Source of the DNA: Streptomyces inhibens
GTDB lineage: Bacteria; Actinomycetota; Actinomycetes; Streptomycetales; Streptomycetaceae
Reading direction: 5' to 3'
Length of the DNA: 64,000 nt
Assembly (NCBI RefSeq): GCF_003389455.1
Contig: NZ_QUAC01000484.1
Span: 1 to 64,000 of the forward strand
Below are positions 41,576 through 50,422 of this stretch, piece by piece. A model generated the notes under the pieces. That model was not told the DNA's origin and searched no databases. It saw only the letters and a list, made by a program, of their open reading frames with translations. The first letter of the stretch is position 1, and the number at the start of each line of letters is the position of its first letter. A program made the translations under genes and the position numbers.

Positions 41576-42269
41576 CCACCGGCCGCACCACGCCAGCGCC
41601 CCGGCCCACCGCCGGGGCGCTGCGCCTCGTCGAGGCCAGCACCACCCGGCCGACGACTGTGGACATCAGCGACTACGCGCGGCAGATGACCGCCCACTGC
41701 CCCTACCTCCCCCGTCCCTGCGCGCGGGCCTGACCCGCTGGACGGTCTACCGCGCCGCCGGCGACGCCGAAGCCGTCCAGGCGGAGCTCTTCCACGCGGG
41801 CGTCCAGGCTGCGGAGTGGCTGCGGCCTTTGCTGAACCGGCCGCACGGCATCCTGCGGTGCGAGAACATCGTCCTGGTGGGCGAGGTGCCCGGCACCCGG
41901 CACCGTGAACTGCTGGCCTGGCCGCACTGGGTGCTGAAGAACCTCTACGGACCGGTCGGGGTGATGTTCGGCAAGTTCTACGCGGGAGAAGAGGAGACCA
42001 CCGCGGCCGGTCACCGGATCCCGGCCGCCCCTGCCTCGTTCCTCCCCGTGAGAGCCGCCGTCCGTCGCCGCGACCCCCGCTTCCTGCGCGCGACCTCGGA
42101 CCTGGCCGCCGCGCTCGCCGCAGCCGACGACGACGGCCGCGACGTGTTCGAGCACATCCCCACCGAGTGGAAGGAGATCCGCACATGGGCCCGAAACCTG
42201 CTCCCCCCAGCCAAGCCGTCGCCCTCCTCACCGGACACACCGGCGAGCCCGCCCGCGCACAGCTCCTGA
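41572..42269 (+). pseudogene. DUF6875-like protein gene with a homopolymer frameshift
   Basis: The GTG at 41572 opens VTTGRTTPAPRPTAG... VDISDYARQMTAHCPYLP. At CTCCCCCG (five C at 41709-41713) the coding character jumps one frame to SLRAGLTRWTVYRAAGDAEA, NIVLVGEVPGTRHRELLAWP and LKNLYGPVGVMFGKFYAGEE, stop at 42269. Adding or removing one C gives one protein of about 230 residues. The CPYLP start and GVMFGKFY end resemble DUF6875 proteins (tentative). It overlaps the kinase gene by 85 bp. Either a recent mutation or a sequence error. Confidence 0.6.
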
Positions 42270-43069
42270 GTGACCGGCGCGGCTCCCGGGCCTGGAAGAT
42301 CCAAGGCCCCAAGGGAGCCGTCGCGTTGAAGGCCAACAACCCCGACGGCGACGACGCCCGCGACAAGGCAGCCGAGATGGCCCAGGAGGACGACCACCTC
42401 CTCCGCCTCACCGCCGCCGGCGCCCTCAGCCCCGACTACCGGGTGAGCGCCGGGGCGTGGGAGGGCGGCCGGTGGCTGGCCGTCACCTGGATCGACGGCG
42501 CCCCCCTGTGGCGGGCCCTCGCCCTCGCCCGCGGCCCCGAAGGAGACCGCGCCGCGGTCCGCCCCTGGCTCACGGGCATCGCCCGCACCTGGACCGAGCA
42601 CCTCGCCCGCCTGCACGCCACCGGCTGGGCCCACGCCGACGTCCAGCCCACCAACACCCTCGTCACCCACGACGGCCACGCCGCCGTCATCGACTACGCC
42701 CTCGCCTGCGGCCCCGGCAACGAACGCCGCGTCCCCTACCGCGGCGCCCTCACCCACACCACCGCCCCCGAGATCGCCACCGCGATCCTCTCCACCCCCG
42801 CCGACACCCACATCCCCGCCCAGCCGACCGCCGACATCTGGAGCCTGGGCGCCTCCCTGTTCTGGTGCTGGACCGGCCACCGCCCCGTCCCCTACGACGA
42901 CACCACCGACCGGCTGGAGAAGCTGGCCGCCATCGCCAAGACCACCACCACCGCGCTGCGCGACGTCCGGCCCTGGCCCTTCCCCGAGTTCGAGGACGCC
43001 ATCACCGCGTGCCTGGCCCCCAACCCCGCCAACCGCCCCACCGCCAAGGAGCTGACCACCACATGGTGA
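42185..43069 (+). CDS. protein-kinase-like / phosphotransferase-fold protein
   Basis: This is a 294-residue protein from the ATG at 42185 behind GGAGAT. It has a kinase fold: the beta3 lysine is in GAVALKANN (near 41). The catalytic loop is GWAHADVQPTNTLV (H-A-D-x-x-P-x-N in place of HRDLKPEN). The DFG position is VIDYALA. The later helical lobe shows ADIWSLGASLFWCWTGHRPV and ACLAPNPANRPTAKEL, as in Ser/Thr kinases. Key catalytic D and N are kept, so activity is possible. It is coupled to the gene before it and overlaps the acetyltransferase after it. Substrate unknown. Confidence 0.75.
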   Translation: MGPKPAPPSQAVALLTGHTGEPARAQLLSDRRGSRAWKIQGPKGAVALKANNPDGDDARDKAAEMAQEDDHLLRLTAAGALSPDYRVSAGAWEGGRWLAVTWIDGAPLWRALALARGPEGDRAAVRPWLTGIARTWTEHLARLHATGWAHADVQPTNTLVTHDGHAAVIDYALACGPGNERRVPYRGALTHTTAPEIATAILSTPADTHIPAQPTADIWSLGASLFWCWTGHRPVPYDDTTDRLEKLAAIAKTTTTALRDVRPWPFPEFEDAITACLAPNPANRPTAKELTTTW

Positions 43070-43566
43070 CCCTGCGCGCCCTGGGCCCCGACGCCGCCGC
43101 CGCCCTCACCCGCATCTACAGCGGCGCCTCCATCCAGCACACCACCGGCAAGCCCCTCACCCTCGACCAGGCCCACGAGAAGATCCGCACCGCCCTCGCC
43201 CGAGCCACCGAGAACCCCCGCGCGCAGTGGAGCTGGGCCATCGTCGCCACCGACGAGATGATCGGCCTGATCGCCCTGCGGCGACGAACCCCGTCCCTGG
43301 GCACCCTCAGCTACATCCTCCGCGAGGACACCTGGGGCAACGGCTACGCCACCGAAGCCGCCCAGCACGTCGTCGCCTTCGCCTCTACCACCGGCCTGGA
43401 GCGCCTGGAGGGCATGCACCACCCCGACAACCCGGCCTCCGGCCGCGTCCTGACCAAGACCGGCTTCACCCGCACCGGTACCTGCGACCGGCGCATCGAC
43501 GATGGAACCACCGCGGCCTACCAGGTGTACGCCTTGCCGTTGCTGTATGCCCCCCTTGGTCGTTGA
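43063..43566 (+). CDS. GNAT-family N-acetyltransferase
   Basis: This 167-residue protein starts at an ATG overlapping the kinase stop. The GNAT pattern is WAIVATDEMIGLIALRRR (beta4), LSYILREDTWGNGYATEAAQ (acetyl-CoA binding R/Q-x-x-G-x-G/A-like loop at W-G-N-G-Y-A-T-E) and NPASGRVLTKTGFTRTG. This is the RimJ/RimL-like branch that acetylates protein N-termini or small amines. The kinase and acetyltransferase may modify the same substrate (inference). Confidence 0.82.
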   Translation: MVTLRALGPDAAAALTRIYSGASIQHTTGKPLTLDQAHEKIRTALARATENPRAQWSWAIVATDEMIGLIALRRRTPSLGTLSYILREDTWGNGYATEAAQHVVAFASTTGLERLEGMHHPDNPASGRVLTKTGFTRTGTCDRRIDDGTTAAYQVYALPLLYAPLGR

Positions 43567-43594
43567 GGGGATGTTCACGTCCCCCGTGCGAACA

Positions 43595-43633
43595 CAGTGT
43601 GGCCCGGCCGGGCGAACAGGCCGGGCCACACTG
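43595..43633 (+). terminator. strong hairpin after the acetyltransferase gene
   Basis: A perfect 15-bp stem (43595-43609 with 43619-43633, CAGTGTGGCCCGGCC) and a 9-nt loop, 28 bp after the stop. The remaining DNA to 43887 holds nothing I can support. Confidence 0.8.
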
Positions 43634-43887
43634 CTGAGTGCGAAGGAAGGGTTCAGGCCGGCAGGGCGGCGGACTGGAGGTCTGGGACTGACCGCCCGCC
43701 CGCGAGACGGCCAGGCCGTCCGCCGCCCACCTCACCGGCCGCCGGAACTGCCTGCGCAGTGGAAGGGCTCGCGTGCCACATCGAGCGCGTTCCGATCGAA
43801 CAGGCTGTGACAGGCCGACAGGCGCCGAAGACCAAGGAACACGTCGACTACGTGCAGCCGATCCACACCGCTTTCACTGGCGTGGAG

Positions 43888-45093
43888 TCAGGCTTCGAGT
43901 TCGTCGTGTGAACGTCCTGGCGTAGTGCCGATTTGGCTGATGGAAAGACCCAGCAGCAATGCCCCCTCAAGGCCTGAGAGCAGGGAGAACAGCCGGTCCT
44001 TCTCTTCCTGGGTTCCCTCGTCGTCGTGCTTGAACTTCTGGAGGCTGGTACGAGTAGCCACGATCACGCGGGCCAGGACGTCGTGGATGAGGGATGGTCC
44101 CCAGCCGTTGTCGTGTTCGTTGGCCTCACGAGCCGTGGGGCCGCCGCGGTAGACGAAGCACAGGGCCTCAGCCCGCTTGGTCGGTAGGACGCTGCCATCC
44201 TTCTCGTGGGTCAGCAGGGGTTCGTCCGGCAGGTTGGCTTCTATCCAGGCCAGCACTTCCTCTTTGGAGAACGACTCCCTCATAATCCGGTCGATGAGCT
44301 CGATCAGGGAGTTGGCCGCCTGGGAGATCCCGTCCTCGGAGTGCGTCAGCGCGTCCTTGGCTCCTCTGATCTTTCTGACGAGTTGCGAGTTCTCGCGCTC
44401 CAGCCTCTTAGCTGAGGACTCGACCACCCGACTCCTGATGCTGGTGACGATCTGCGTCAGATCATCGGGCCGCCAGCCGACTAGGTCGTCGGCAGTCGCG
44501 ACCGTGAGCTGCATAGGGAGCGTGGAGATGATTTTCTCCCCGAACGCCTCGTCCGCCCTTGCGATCAACTGCACAAGCTCAAGACTGAAGATGTCGGGCT
44601 GCGATACAGCTTTCCTCTGGTTCTCAGTCATGTTGCTGACCGCATCGCTCCACGCCACGGCGAAAGGCATCAACGCACGGAGCCCACGTCGTGCCGCCAG
44701 AGCTACGACCGCGCTGTCCTCTTTCACCGCGCCCACCAAACGTCTGAAGTCGGCAGCCCCCAGTAGCCGAAGTGCGAAGAGCTGGTAGTTCGTTCCCTTG
44801 AACGAATTCAGCCAGGATATTGCCTGGTCCTTGTCCTGGATCTGGGAGAGCGTGTAGGCGATTCCCCTCTCCACGTCTGCGATGCCGAACTCGTCGAGGA
44901 TGGCTTCGAGCCGGTCCTGCCAGGGCTGGGGGCTGTCGGTGTCCATCAAGGCGCGGCACAGAGAGACCAGCAGGTCAGCACCGACGACCGCCGCGTCATC
45001 GATGTGCAGGGCTGCGCGGATCTCGGGATCAAGGCGGCGGACGAATTCCGCAATGCGCGATCGACGCTCATCACCAACCACGGGGTCCTGCAT
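43888..45093 (-). CDS. hypothetical helical protein, function unknown
   Basis: This is a 401-residue protein if started at the ATG at 45091-45093 (GAGG 5 nt and GGGGAG 11 nt upstream). An ATG at 45120 is possible but has no such site. It is soluble and mostly helical: RRSRIAEFVRRLDPEIRAAL, AISWLNSFKGTNYQLFALRL, SSAKRLERENSQLVRKIRGA. The last part has RAEALCFVYRGGPTAREANE and SLIHDVLARVIVATRTSLQK. I see no catalytic motif. Codon use is slightly less GC-extreme than the transfer genes, which fits horizontal acquisition. It is flanked by intergenic repeats. Confidence 0.65.
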   Translation of the reverse strand: MQDPVVGDERRSRIAEFVRRLDPEIRAALHIDDAAVVGADLLVSLCRALMDTDSPQPWQDRLEAILDEFGIADVERGIAYTLSQIQDKDQAISWLNSFKGTNYQLFALRLLGAADFRRLVGAVKEDSAVVALAARRGLRALMPFAVAWSDAVSNMTENQRKAVSQPDIFSLELVQLIARADEAFGEKIISTLPMQLTVATADDLVGWRPDDLTQIVTSIRSRVVESSAKRLERENSQLVRKIRGAKDALTHSEDGISQAANSLIELIDRIMRESFSKEEVLAWIEANLPDEPLLTHEKDGSVLPTKRAEALCFVYRGGPTAREANEHDNGWGPSLIHDVLARVIVATRTSLQKFKHDDEGTQEEKDRLFSLLSGLEGALLLGLSISQIGTTPGRSHDELEA

Positions 45094-45341
45094 GTCCGCC
45101 TCGCTCCCCTCATGCGCCATGCACAACTGTTTAGCAATAAAAATACTCGGGCTGAGGCGAGTGCATCACTGGTTTTAGGTACCGTCCGCTTCTCCGCTCT
45201 GCTGGTCATAGCAGCTTCAACAGGCAGCCGTACGGCGGCATCTGGCGGAGCCGCAGGCGTGTCGGAACTCTGCGCGGTCGCGGAGGATAGGGATGACCTT
45301 TCCGTCCAATGCGGCCGATGTCCTCCCTCGCGGGCAAGGCT

Positions 45342-45417
45342 CCCAACGCTCCGGTGGCCGGGCGGGGTGGCCGATTGGCCACCGGCCCGCAGCACGGGGG
45401 CACGCTTACCCGAGCAG
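45342..45417. repeat. ~80-bp direct repeat, copy B
   Basis: The match to 34389-34471, in the same orientation. It lies in a 474-bp gene-free stretch (45094-45567), and no other structure is evident there. Confidence 0.75.
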
Positions 45418-45567
45418 TGGAGTCGGCTGTTGCAGCCAGCCGATGATGTTCGGGCCCGATTGCCCGCGAGCACATCCTTCGGGCTAATCAGCTCCGGTAA
45501 GGCGCCCTGACTGGTTCTATGCCTGGCAGCATCCAGGCCCGACTTGTGGACCAGTAGAAGGCACGGC

Positions 45568-46950
45568 ATGAAGCAAACGCTCAACGAACGGCAGCTGGCG
45601 GTGCTGGAGTGGGTCGGAAAGGGCTGTCCCGAGGGATCTTGGGCCTCCACTACCTACAAGACCAGTTGCCTGGCCCTGCAAAATCGTGGGCTGGTAACGG
45701 TAGCCCGGCGTGGCGGAGTGTGGAACGCGGTGCTGACTGACGCCGGGCGCCATTATCTGGCTCATGGCACCTACCCGGCACCGAAGTCCCCGGCGCGAGT
45801 GCTTCCCATCCCACGGCTGCCCCGAGTCACCGCGCCACCTTCGTCACCTGGCGTTCCGCGGCAACCGCGAAAGACGTACACCGATCAGCTCCTGGAAGAG
45901 CTGGAGACAGCCGGCGGCAGGATTCTGAAGTCGGGCCCCGACGCCGATGCCTGGTTGAGCCGTGCAGCCTCGGCGAGTAGATCCGGACGGATCCCGAAGA
46001 CCAAGGAGCTGCAGTGGCGGAGGTGTCGTGAGGGCGTCGAGATCAAGCTCGTGGACATTCCCACGTGGCGCCTGGCAGTGCTGGAACCGGTGGCGGTGCC
46101 GTCACGGTTGACCCATCCGCATGCTGTCGTCCGAACGATGCAGAAGGTGACTCAACCCCTCGGGCTGACACGGCCAGTCCAGCAACGCGCTCTACGGATC
46201 GTGCACGCCCTCCTCACCGCCGTCGAACGCAACGGCCATACCTGTGCCGCTGGCACCGTAGGCGCGACAACGGTGCCTCACCGCCGCCTTCCGGCTCATC
46301 CGCACTTCACAATCAAAGCCCAAGGCCAGACGGTCGAATTCCGAGTGCTGCAGGAGAAGGACCGAAGCGAGCACATTCCGACGGACAAGGAGCTCGCGGA
46401 AGCCAAGAAGTCCTCGTGGATCAGGATCCCGCGGTACGACTACACACCCTCCGAGCGGCTGCGCATTGCCCTCAGCGGCGGTCAGTGGCATCACGGGTCC
46501 GAGTGGGCTGACAGCAGCGAGTGCCCCTTGGAGGAACAGCTCGCAGAGATCGTCCACGAGATCGGACTGCGCGGTGAGGCGGCCGAGCGTAAGCGCCTGG
46601 CCGAGGTTGAGGAGGCGCGGCAGAGGCGCTTGCGCTGGGAAGCTGCGATGGCAGAGGCCCGCGACCAGTACGCCGAGGACTACCGCATCAGGCACTTGGA
46701 GTCTCAAGAGGCGGCCTGGCGTCGAGCCACGCGCCTGAGCGAGTATCTGGAGGCCGCCCGCGCACACATGGCGACCCTTCCACCTGGACCGGAAAGGAGG
46801 AAGGCCGAGGAATGGATGGAATGGGCCACGGGACATGTGGCGCGTGTCGATCCGATGGTTCAACAGCTTCGGCTTCCCGACATCCCCGAACCCCGAGCCG
46901 ACGATCTGAAGCCATTCCTCCGAGGCTGGAGCCCCTTCGGCGCCTATTAA
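45568..46950 (+). CDS. hypothetical protein with N-terminal winged-helix-like domain
   Basis: This is a 460-residue protein from an ATG with AAGG upstream. Residues 1-65 (LNERQLAVLEWVGKGCPEGS, LALQNRGLVTVARRGGVWNA, LTDAGRHYL) look like a winged helix. The middle (VVRTMQKVTQPLGLTRPVQQ, RALRIVHALLTAVERNGHTC, FTIKAQGQTVEFRVLQEKDR) is alpha-beta. The C-terminal 150 residues form a long charged coiled coil (RKRLAEVEEARQRRLRWEAA). The type is common in Streptomyces accessory DNA; function unknown. Confidence 0.72.
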   Translation: MKQTLNERQLAVLEWVGKGCPEGSWASTTYKTSCLALQNRGLVTVARRGGVWNAVLTDAGRHYLAHGTYPAPKSPARVLPIPRLPRVTAPPSSPGVPRQPRKTYTDQLLEELETAGGRILKSGPDADAWLSRAASASRSGRIPKTKELQWRRCREGVEIKLVDIPTWRLAVLEPVAVPSRLTHPHAVVRTMQKVTQPLGLTRPVQQRALRIVHALLTAVERNGHTCAAGTVGATTVPHRRLPAHPHFTIKAQGQTVEFRVLQEKDRSEHIPTDKELAEAKKSSWIRIPRYDYTPSERLRIALSGGQWHHGSEWADSSECPLEEQLAEIVHEIGLRGEAAERKRLAEVEEARQRRLRWEAAMAEARDQYAEDYRIRHLESQEAAWRRATRLSEYLEAARAHMATLPPGPERRKAEEWMEWATGHVARVDPMVQQLRLPDIPEPRADDLKPFLRGWSPFGAY

Positions 46951-47088
46951 CACGGCTCGACATCTGCTCTACGGACAGTTCTGTCTATCTGGGGTGGGCT
47001 CTCCGTAGGGCGCGAACAACTCTGCTTGCAGACTGTGGGCTTCCTGGTAGACCATCTGGGGTGATATCACTACGGTGAGTGATCTTGC

Positions 47089-47292
47089 GTGACAGGCCGG
47101 GGGTGGGACCTGGCTGGAGTACTTGAGCCAGGCAGAGACGGAGCCCGGCCGGTCTTCGAGGGCTTTCCGGAGCCCAAATCGCCAGAGGTCGTCGTGCTTG
47201 CCCCGCCGACCCAGAGCGCTCCCATGCCCACACCCCAGGTGTACCTCCAGTACATCTATGACGCTGACGACTGGGAGGACAAGGAAACCTGA
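47089..47292 (+). CDS. possible small acidic protein
   Basis: This is a 67-residue protein from a GTG with a weak GGTGAG site. The sequence (GWDLAGVLEPGRDGARPVFE, then PTPQVYLQYIYDADDWEDKE) ends acidic, unlike chance frames here. There is no homologue I recognise and no operon partner. Confidence 0.35.
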   Translation: MTGRGWDLAGVLEPGRDGARPVFEGFPEPKSPEVVVLAPPTQSAPMPTPQVYLQYIYDADDWEDKET

Positions 47293-47347
47293 TCGGGGAA
47301 GGCTGAGGAGCGTGGCAGCAAAGATCCAGGCCGTACCGCGCATCCGT

Positions 47348-47700
47348 TCAGCGGCCTTGCGTGGTAGCCACACCCTCTGCGGCGAGAGTCTGCGCAACCG
47401 GGCAGCCCCACGCCGCGCCCGGTCCGTCGGGTTCGATCGGTACGAGCCCGCACGCCCGGAAGAACGTCCGCCGGTCGGCCTCATCGTCGCCGCCCTGGGG
47501 GACCAGGGCCAGGAAAGCGCGGCCGGCATCCTGGGCCCGACGGGCAATCTCGGTGACCAGGGCGTGACCGACCCTGTGACGGCGGTGGGCGTCCGCGCCG
47601 GCCATCGTCAGGATCCACGCCTGCTCCCCGGGATGGCCGTGACGCTGCACGGGGTTCGTGGTGGAGCGCACCCGAAGGTTCCACTGATGGTCGGCTTCTA
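47348..47700 (-). pseudogene. GNAT acetyltransferase truncated at its N-terminus
   Basis: The minus frame runs from EADHQWNLRVRSTTNP (47698 downward) through WILTMAGADAHRRHRVGHAL, VTEIARRAQDAGRAFLALVP and FFRACGLVPIEP to a stop at 47348. It is the C-terminal half of a GNAT domain, with R-x-x-G-x-A as RHRVGHA. Homology stops with an in-frame TGA at 47705-47707, exactly where GTTTTCAGT repeats and the transposon start. Insertion of the transposon probably removed the 5' half. Confidence 0.65.
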
Positions 47701-47816
47701 GTTTTCAGTGGTCGGTGTTTTGTTTTCAGTATCGAGTTATGCCTGGTGGTGGTGGGTGGGTTGGTCGTTCACTGAAGGCATGGCGCTGCTTTGGGACTGA
47801 AGAGTGCCGCTGAATT

Positions 47817-49631
47817 GTGGGTGATCCTGATGCTGGGTCTATAGCGGTAGAGGGCTTCGGGATGTGTCTGCATCCTGTGGATGTCACTTTTTGGAGTGAT
47901 GTCGTGCGGCGTGTCTGCTCGTGTGTCTCGTGGCGGGGCCAGTCTGCGTCTGACAGGTACGGCATGTCAGAGGGTGGGCTGGTGGACGCAGAGGAGGGTC
48001 CCGGCTCCTGTGATGCGGTGGTCCCGGCTGGAGTGAGCCGTGAGGTCGCTGTGGGTCGGCTGCTTGTTCTGGATAGTCGGGGTGAGTTGGGTACAGCGCA
48101 TGTGCGGTTGGTGGCGTCGGCGTTGGGTGTTTCTGAGCGCACGGTGTGGAACTGGCTGTCGGTGGCGCGTCGTGAGGGCAGGACAGGGCCGCGTCCGCGT
48201 CCGCGGTTCACTGTGACGCGTGAGATCCGGGAACTTCTCGCGCTGTGGAGTGGGAACGTCTCTGCGGTGCACCGTGAACTTGTCGCCCGTGCGGCGAGGG
48301 CTCCTTCGTCGGATCTGGTCCCGTCTCTTTCGGTTCTCCATCGTGCTGTTGTGCGGGATCTCTCTGCGGGGGAGCGGGCGGGACTTCGCTCTGGTGAGGC
48401 GGGGCGGCGGCGGTTCGATGTGTTCGGGAAGCGTCCGCCGACGTACCGCAACGCCTGCTGGGAGGGCGATCACAAGCGGGTCCCGGTGCGGGTGGACGTC
48501 GAGGGACAGGCGGTGTGTCCCTGGGTGACGTGGTTCATCGATGTCGCGACGAAGGTGATCGTGGGGGTGGCGGTCACTCCGCATGAGCCGGCCCGTGACG
48601 CGGTGCTGGCGGCGCTGCGGACGGGTATCAGCCGCGCCGGGCCCTACGGCCCGTGTGGTGGTCTGCCCGGCAGGGTGCGGGTGGACCGCGGCAAGGAGTT
48701 CCTTTGCAAGGCGGTGTCGCGGGCGTTGGGCGGTTTCGCAGTGCCGGTGGAGGATCTGCCGGCCTATACGCCATACCGCAAGGGCACCATCGAGGCGCTG
48801 AACAGCGCGGTGGAGGAGATGTTCCTAGTTTCGCTTCCCGGCTACACCCGCCGTGCCCGGCCCGTGGGTGTTCATCGCCCCGACGAGGTGGGGGATCTGC
48901 TGTCCTTCGCGGACTTCGTTGAGGTACTGCTGGACTGGGTGCGCTGGTGGAACACCGGGCACCGGCCCTCGGGCCTCGCGTCGGGGCTGACCCCGATGGC
49001 GGCGTGGGAGGCGGATCCGACCCCGGTGGAGGACGTCCCTGAAGAGCAGCTGGCGTTCTTCGCTCTGGAGGACGACGGCAGGGTGCGGAAGATTTCGACG
49101 AGCGGGGTCAGGTGGCGGCGCCGGTTCTACATCGCGCCGTGGATGGTCGGCCATGTTGGTACGCGCATCCGGCTGCGGTATCTGCCGCACTACGACGGAC
49201 AGGTTGAGGTCTTCTCGGCCGAGCATCGGGACCGCCATCTGGGAACCGCCTATCTGGCCGAGGAGGCGACGCTTGAGCAGCGCAGAGCGCTCGCGTCGGT
49301 CAGAGAACGGAAGGCCCGCGCGTTGAAAGCCGACTTGAAGGCGGCGGAGAAGCAGCGCCGTACCCGCTACACGGCCACGACCACGCCGGATGTTCCTCGT
49401 CCGCGGCGCGCGGTCACCGGCCAGCAGGCCCAGGCGGAGATCGCCCGCGGGAAGGCGACGGATCTGGCGGCCCGCGCGCTGCCGGACCTGATCCCGCCCC
49501 GGGACCCGCCCGCAGACTGGGCCCGCCCGCATCCCGCCCCCGACGCCCGGCTGCGCCCGGGTACCGCGCCGCAGCCCCCGGTGTCAGGCGACGCAACCGG
49601 CACTGCACCCGCTTCGCAGACCGAGGAGTGA
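47817..49631 (+). CDS. DDE transposase of the Mu/TnsB/TniA type
   Basis: Up to 604 residues; starts at the ATGs at codons 16 or 50 are also possible. An N-terminal helix-turn-helix (VASALGVSERTVWNWLSVAR) is followed by an RNase H-like integrase core. The first D is in NACWEGDHKRVPV (near 218), the second in GRVRVDRGKEF (near 290) and the E in YTPYRKGTIEALNS (near 326). A Mu C-terminal-like beta-barrel comes after (WRRRFYIAPWMVGHVGTRIR, YDGQVEVFS). A basic, disordered tail probably contacts the ATPase. This is the strand-transfer enzyme of the element. Confidence 0.85.
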   Translation: MGDPDAGSIAVEGFGMCLHPVDVTFWSDVVRRVCSCVSWRGQSASDRYGMSEGGLVDAEEGPGSCDAVVPAGVSREVAVGRLLVLDSRGELGTAHVRLVASALGVSERTVWNWLSVARREGRTGPRPRPRFTVTREIRELLALWSGNVSAVHRELVARAARAPSSDLVPSLSVLHRAVVRDLSAGERAGLRSGEAGRRRFDVFGKRPPTYRNACWEGDHKRVPVRVDVEGQAVCPWVTWFIDVATKVIVGVAVTPHEPARDAVLAALRTGISRAGPYGPCGGLPGRVRVDRGKEFLCKAVSRALGGFAVPVEDLPAYTPYRKGTIEALNSAVEEMFLVSLPGYTRRARPVGVHRPDEVGDLLSFADFVEVLLDWVRWWNTGHRPSGLASGLTPMAAWEADPTPVEDVPEEQLAFFALEDDGRVRKISTSGVRWRRRFYIAPWMVGHVGTRIRLRYLPHYDGQVEVFSAEHRDRHLGTAYLAEEATLEQRRALASVRERKARALKADLKAAEKQRRTRYTATTTPDVPRPRRAVTGQQAQAEIARGKATDLAARALPDLIPPRDPPADWARPHPAPDARLRPGTAPQPPVSGDATGTAPASQTEE

Positions 49632-49637
49632 CACCGG

Positions 49638-50420
49638 ATGGTTACTGCTGAACGTAAGGGGCGTCTGCCCGGGGAGCGGGATGATCACTTCATGCGTCTG
49701 CCCGGAGCCCAGATCGTCTCCACGCGGGCGCTGCTCACGGCGCGGGAGAACATCCGGGCCGCGATCGAGGCGAAGGCGATGATCTGCATTTACGGGCAGG
49801 CCGGGAACGGCAAGTCCTTTGCAGTGAACGCCTCGCTGCGCGAGCTCGCGCCGGCCTTGACCCGCCGGATCCAGTTCCGGGCCCGCCCCTCCACCCGGGA
49901 CCTGCGCCACGAACTGTTCCACGCCCTCGGCCTGCCGGGCCGGCCGCCGTCACATGCGATCGAGTTCGACCGCATGCTGCGCGGCGCTCTGGAGGAGCCG
50001 AGGGTGCTGGTGTGTGATGAGGCGCAGTGGCTGTCGAAGCTGTGCTTCGAGTACCTGCGCTACCTGTGGGACGACACCGCATCCGACCTCACCATTGTTT
50101 TCACCGGCGGCAACGGCTGTTTCGAGATGCTGCAGAGCGAGCCGATGCTCGAGTCCCGGGTCTATGCCTGGCAGGAGATCGGCGGCATGCCCTTGGACGA
50201 GGTTCTCACCGTCATCCCCGCCTTCCACCCCGTATGGGCAGAGGCGGACCCCGGCCTGATCGCGGTCTGCGACCAGGAGGCCGCGCACGGGAACTTTCGG
50301 GCCTGGGCGAAGATCACCCACCACCTGGTGACCGGCCTGAAGGAGACCGGCCGCAAACGGGTGGACGAGGAACTGCTGCGCTGGGCCTACAGCAAGCTGT
50401 CCGCCCGGCAGGCCGTCTGA
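49638..50420 (+). CDS. TnsC/TniB-like transposition ATPase
   Basis: This is a 260-residue AAA+ protein. Walker A is MICIYGQAGNGKSFAVNASL (53-60). Walker B is PRVLVCDEAQWLS (about 121-133). Sensor 1 is DLTIVFTGGNG. It belongs with IstB/TniB/MuB ATPases that choose target DNA and activate the transposase. It lies 6 bp after the transposase stop. Confidence 0.85.
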   Translation: MVTAERKGRLPGERDDHFMRLPGAQIVSTRALLTARENIRAAIEAKAMICIYGQAGNGKSFAVNASLRELAPALTRRIQFRARPSTRDLRHELFHALGLPGRPPSHAIEFDRMLRGALEEPRVLVCDEAQWLSKLCFEYLRYLWDDTASDLTIVFTGGNGCFEMLQSEPMLESRVYAWQEIGGMPLDEVLTVIPAFHPVWAEADPGLIAVCDQEAAHGNFRAWAKITHHLVTGLKETGRKRVDEELLRWAYSKLSARQAV

Positions 50421-50422
50421 CC

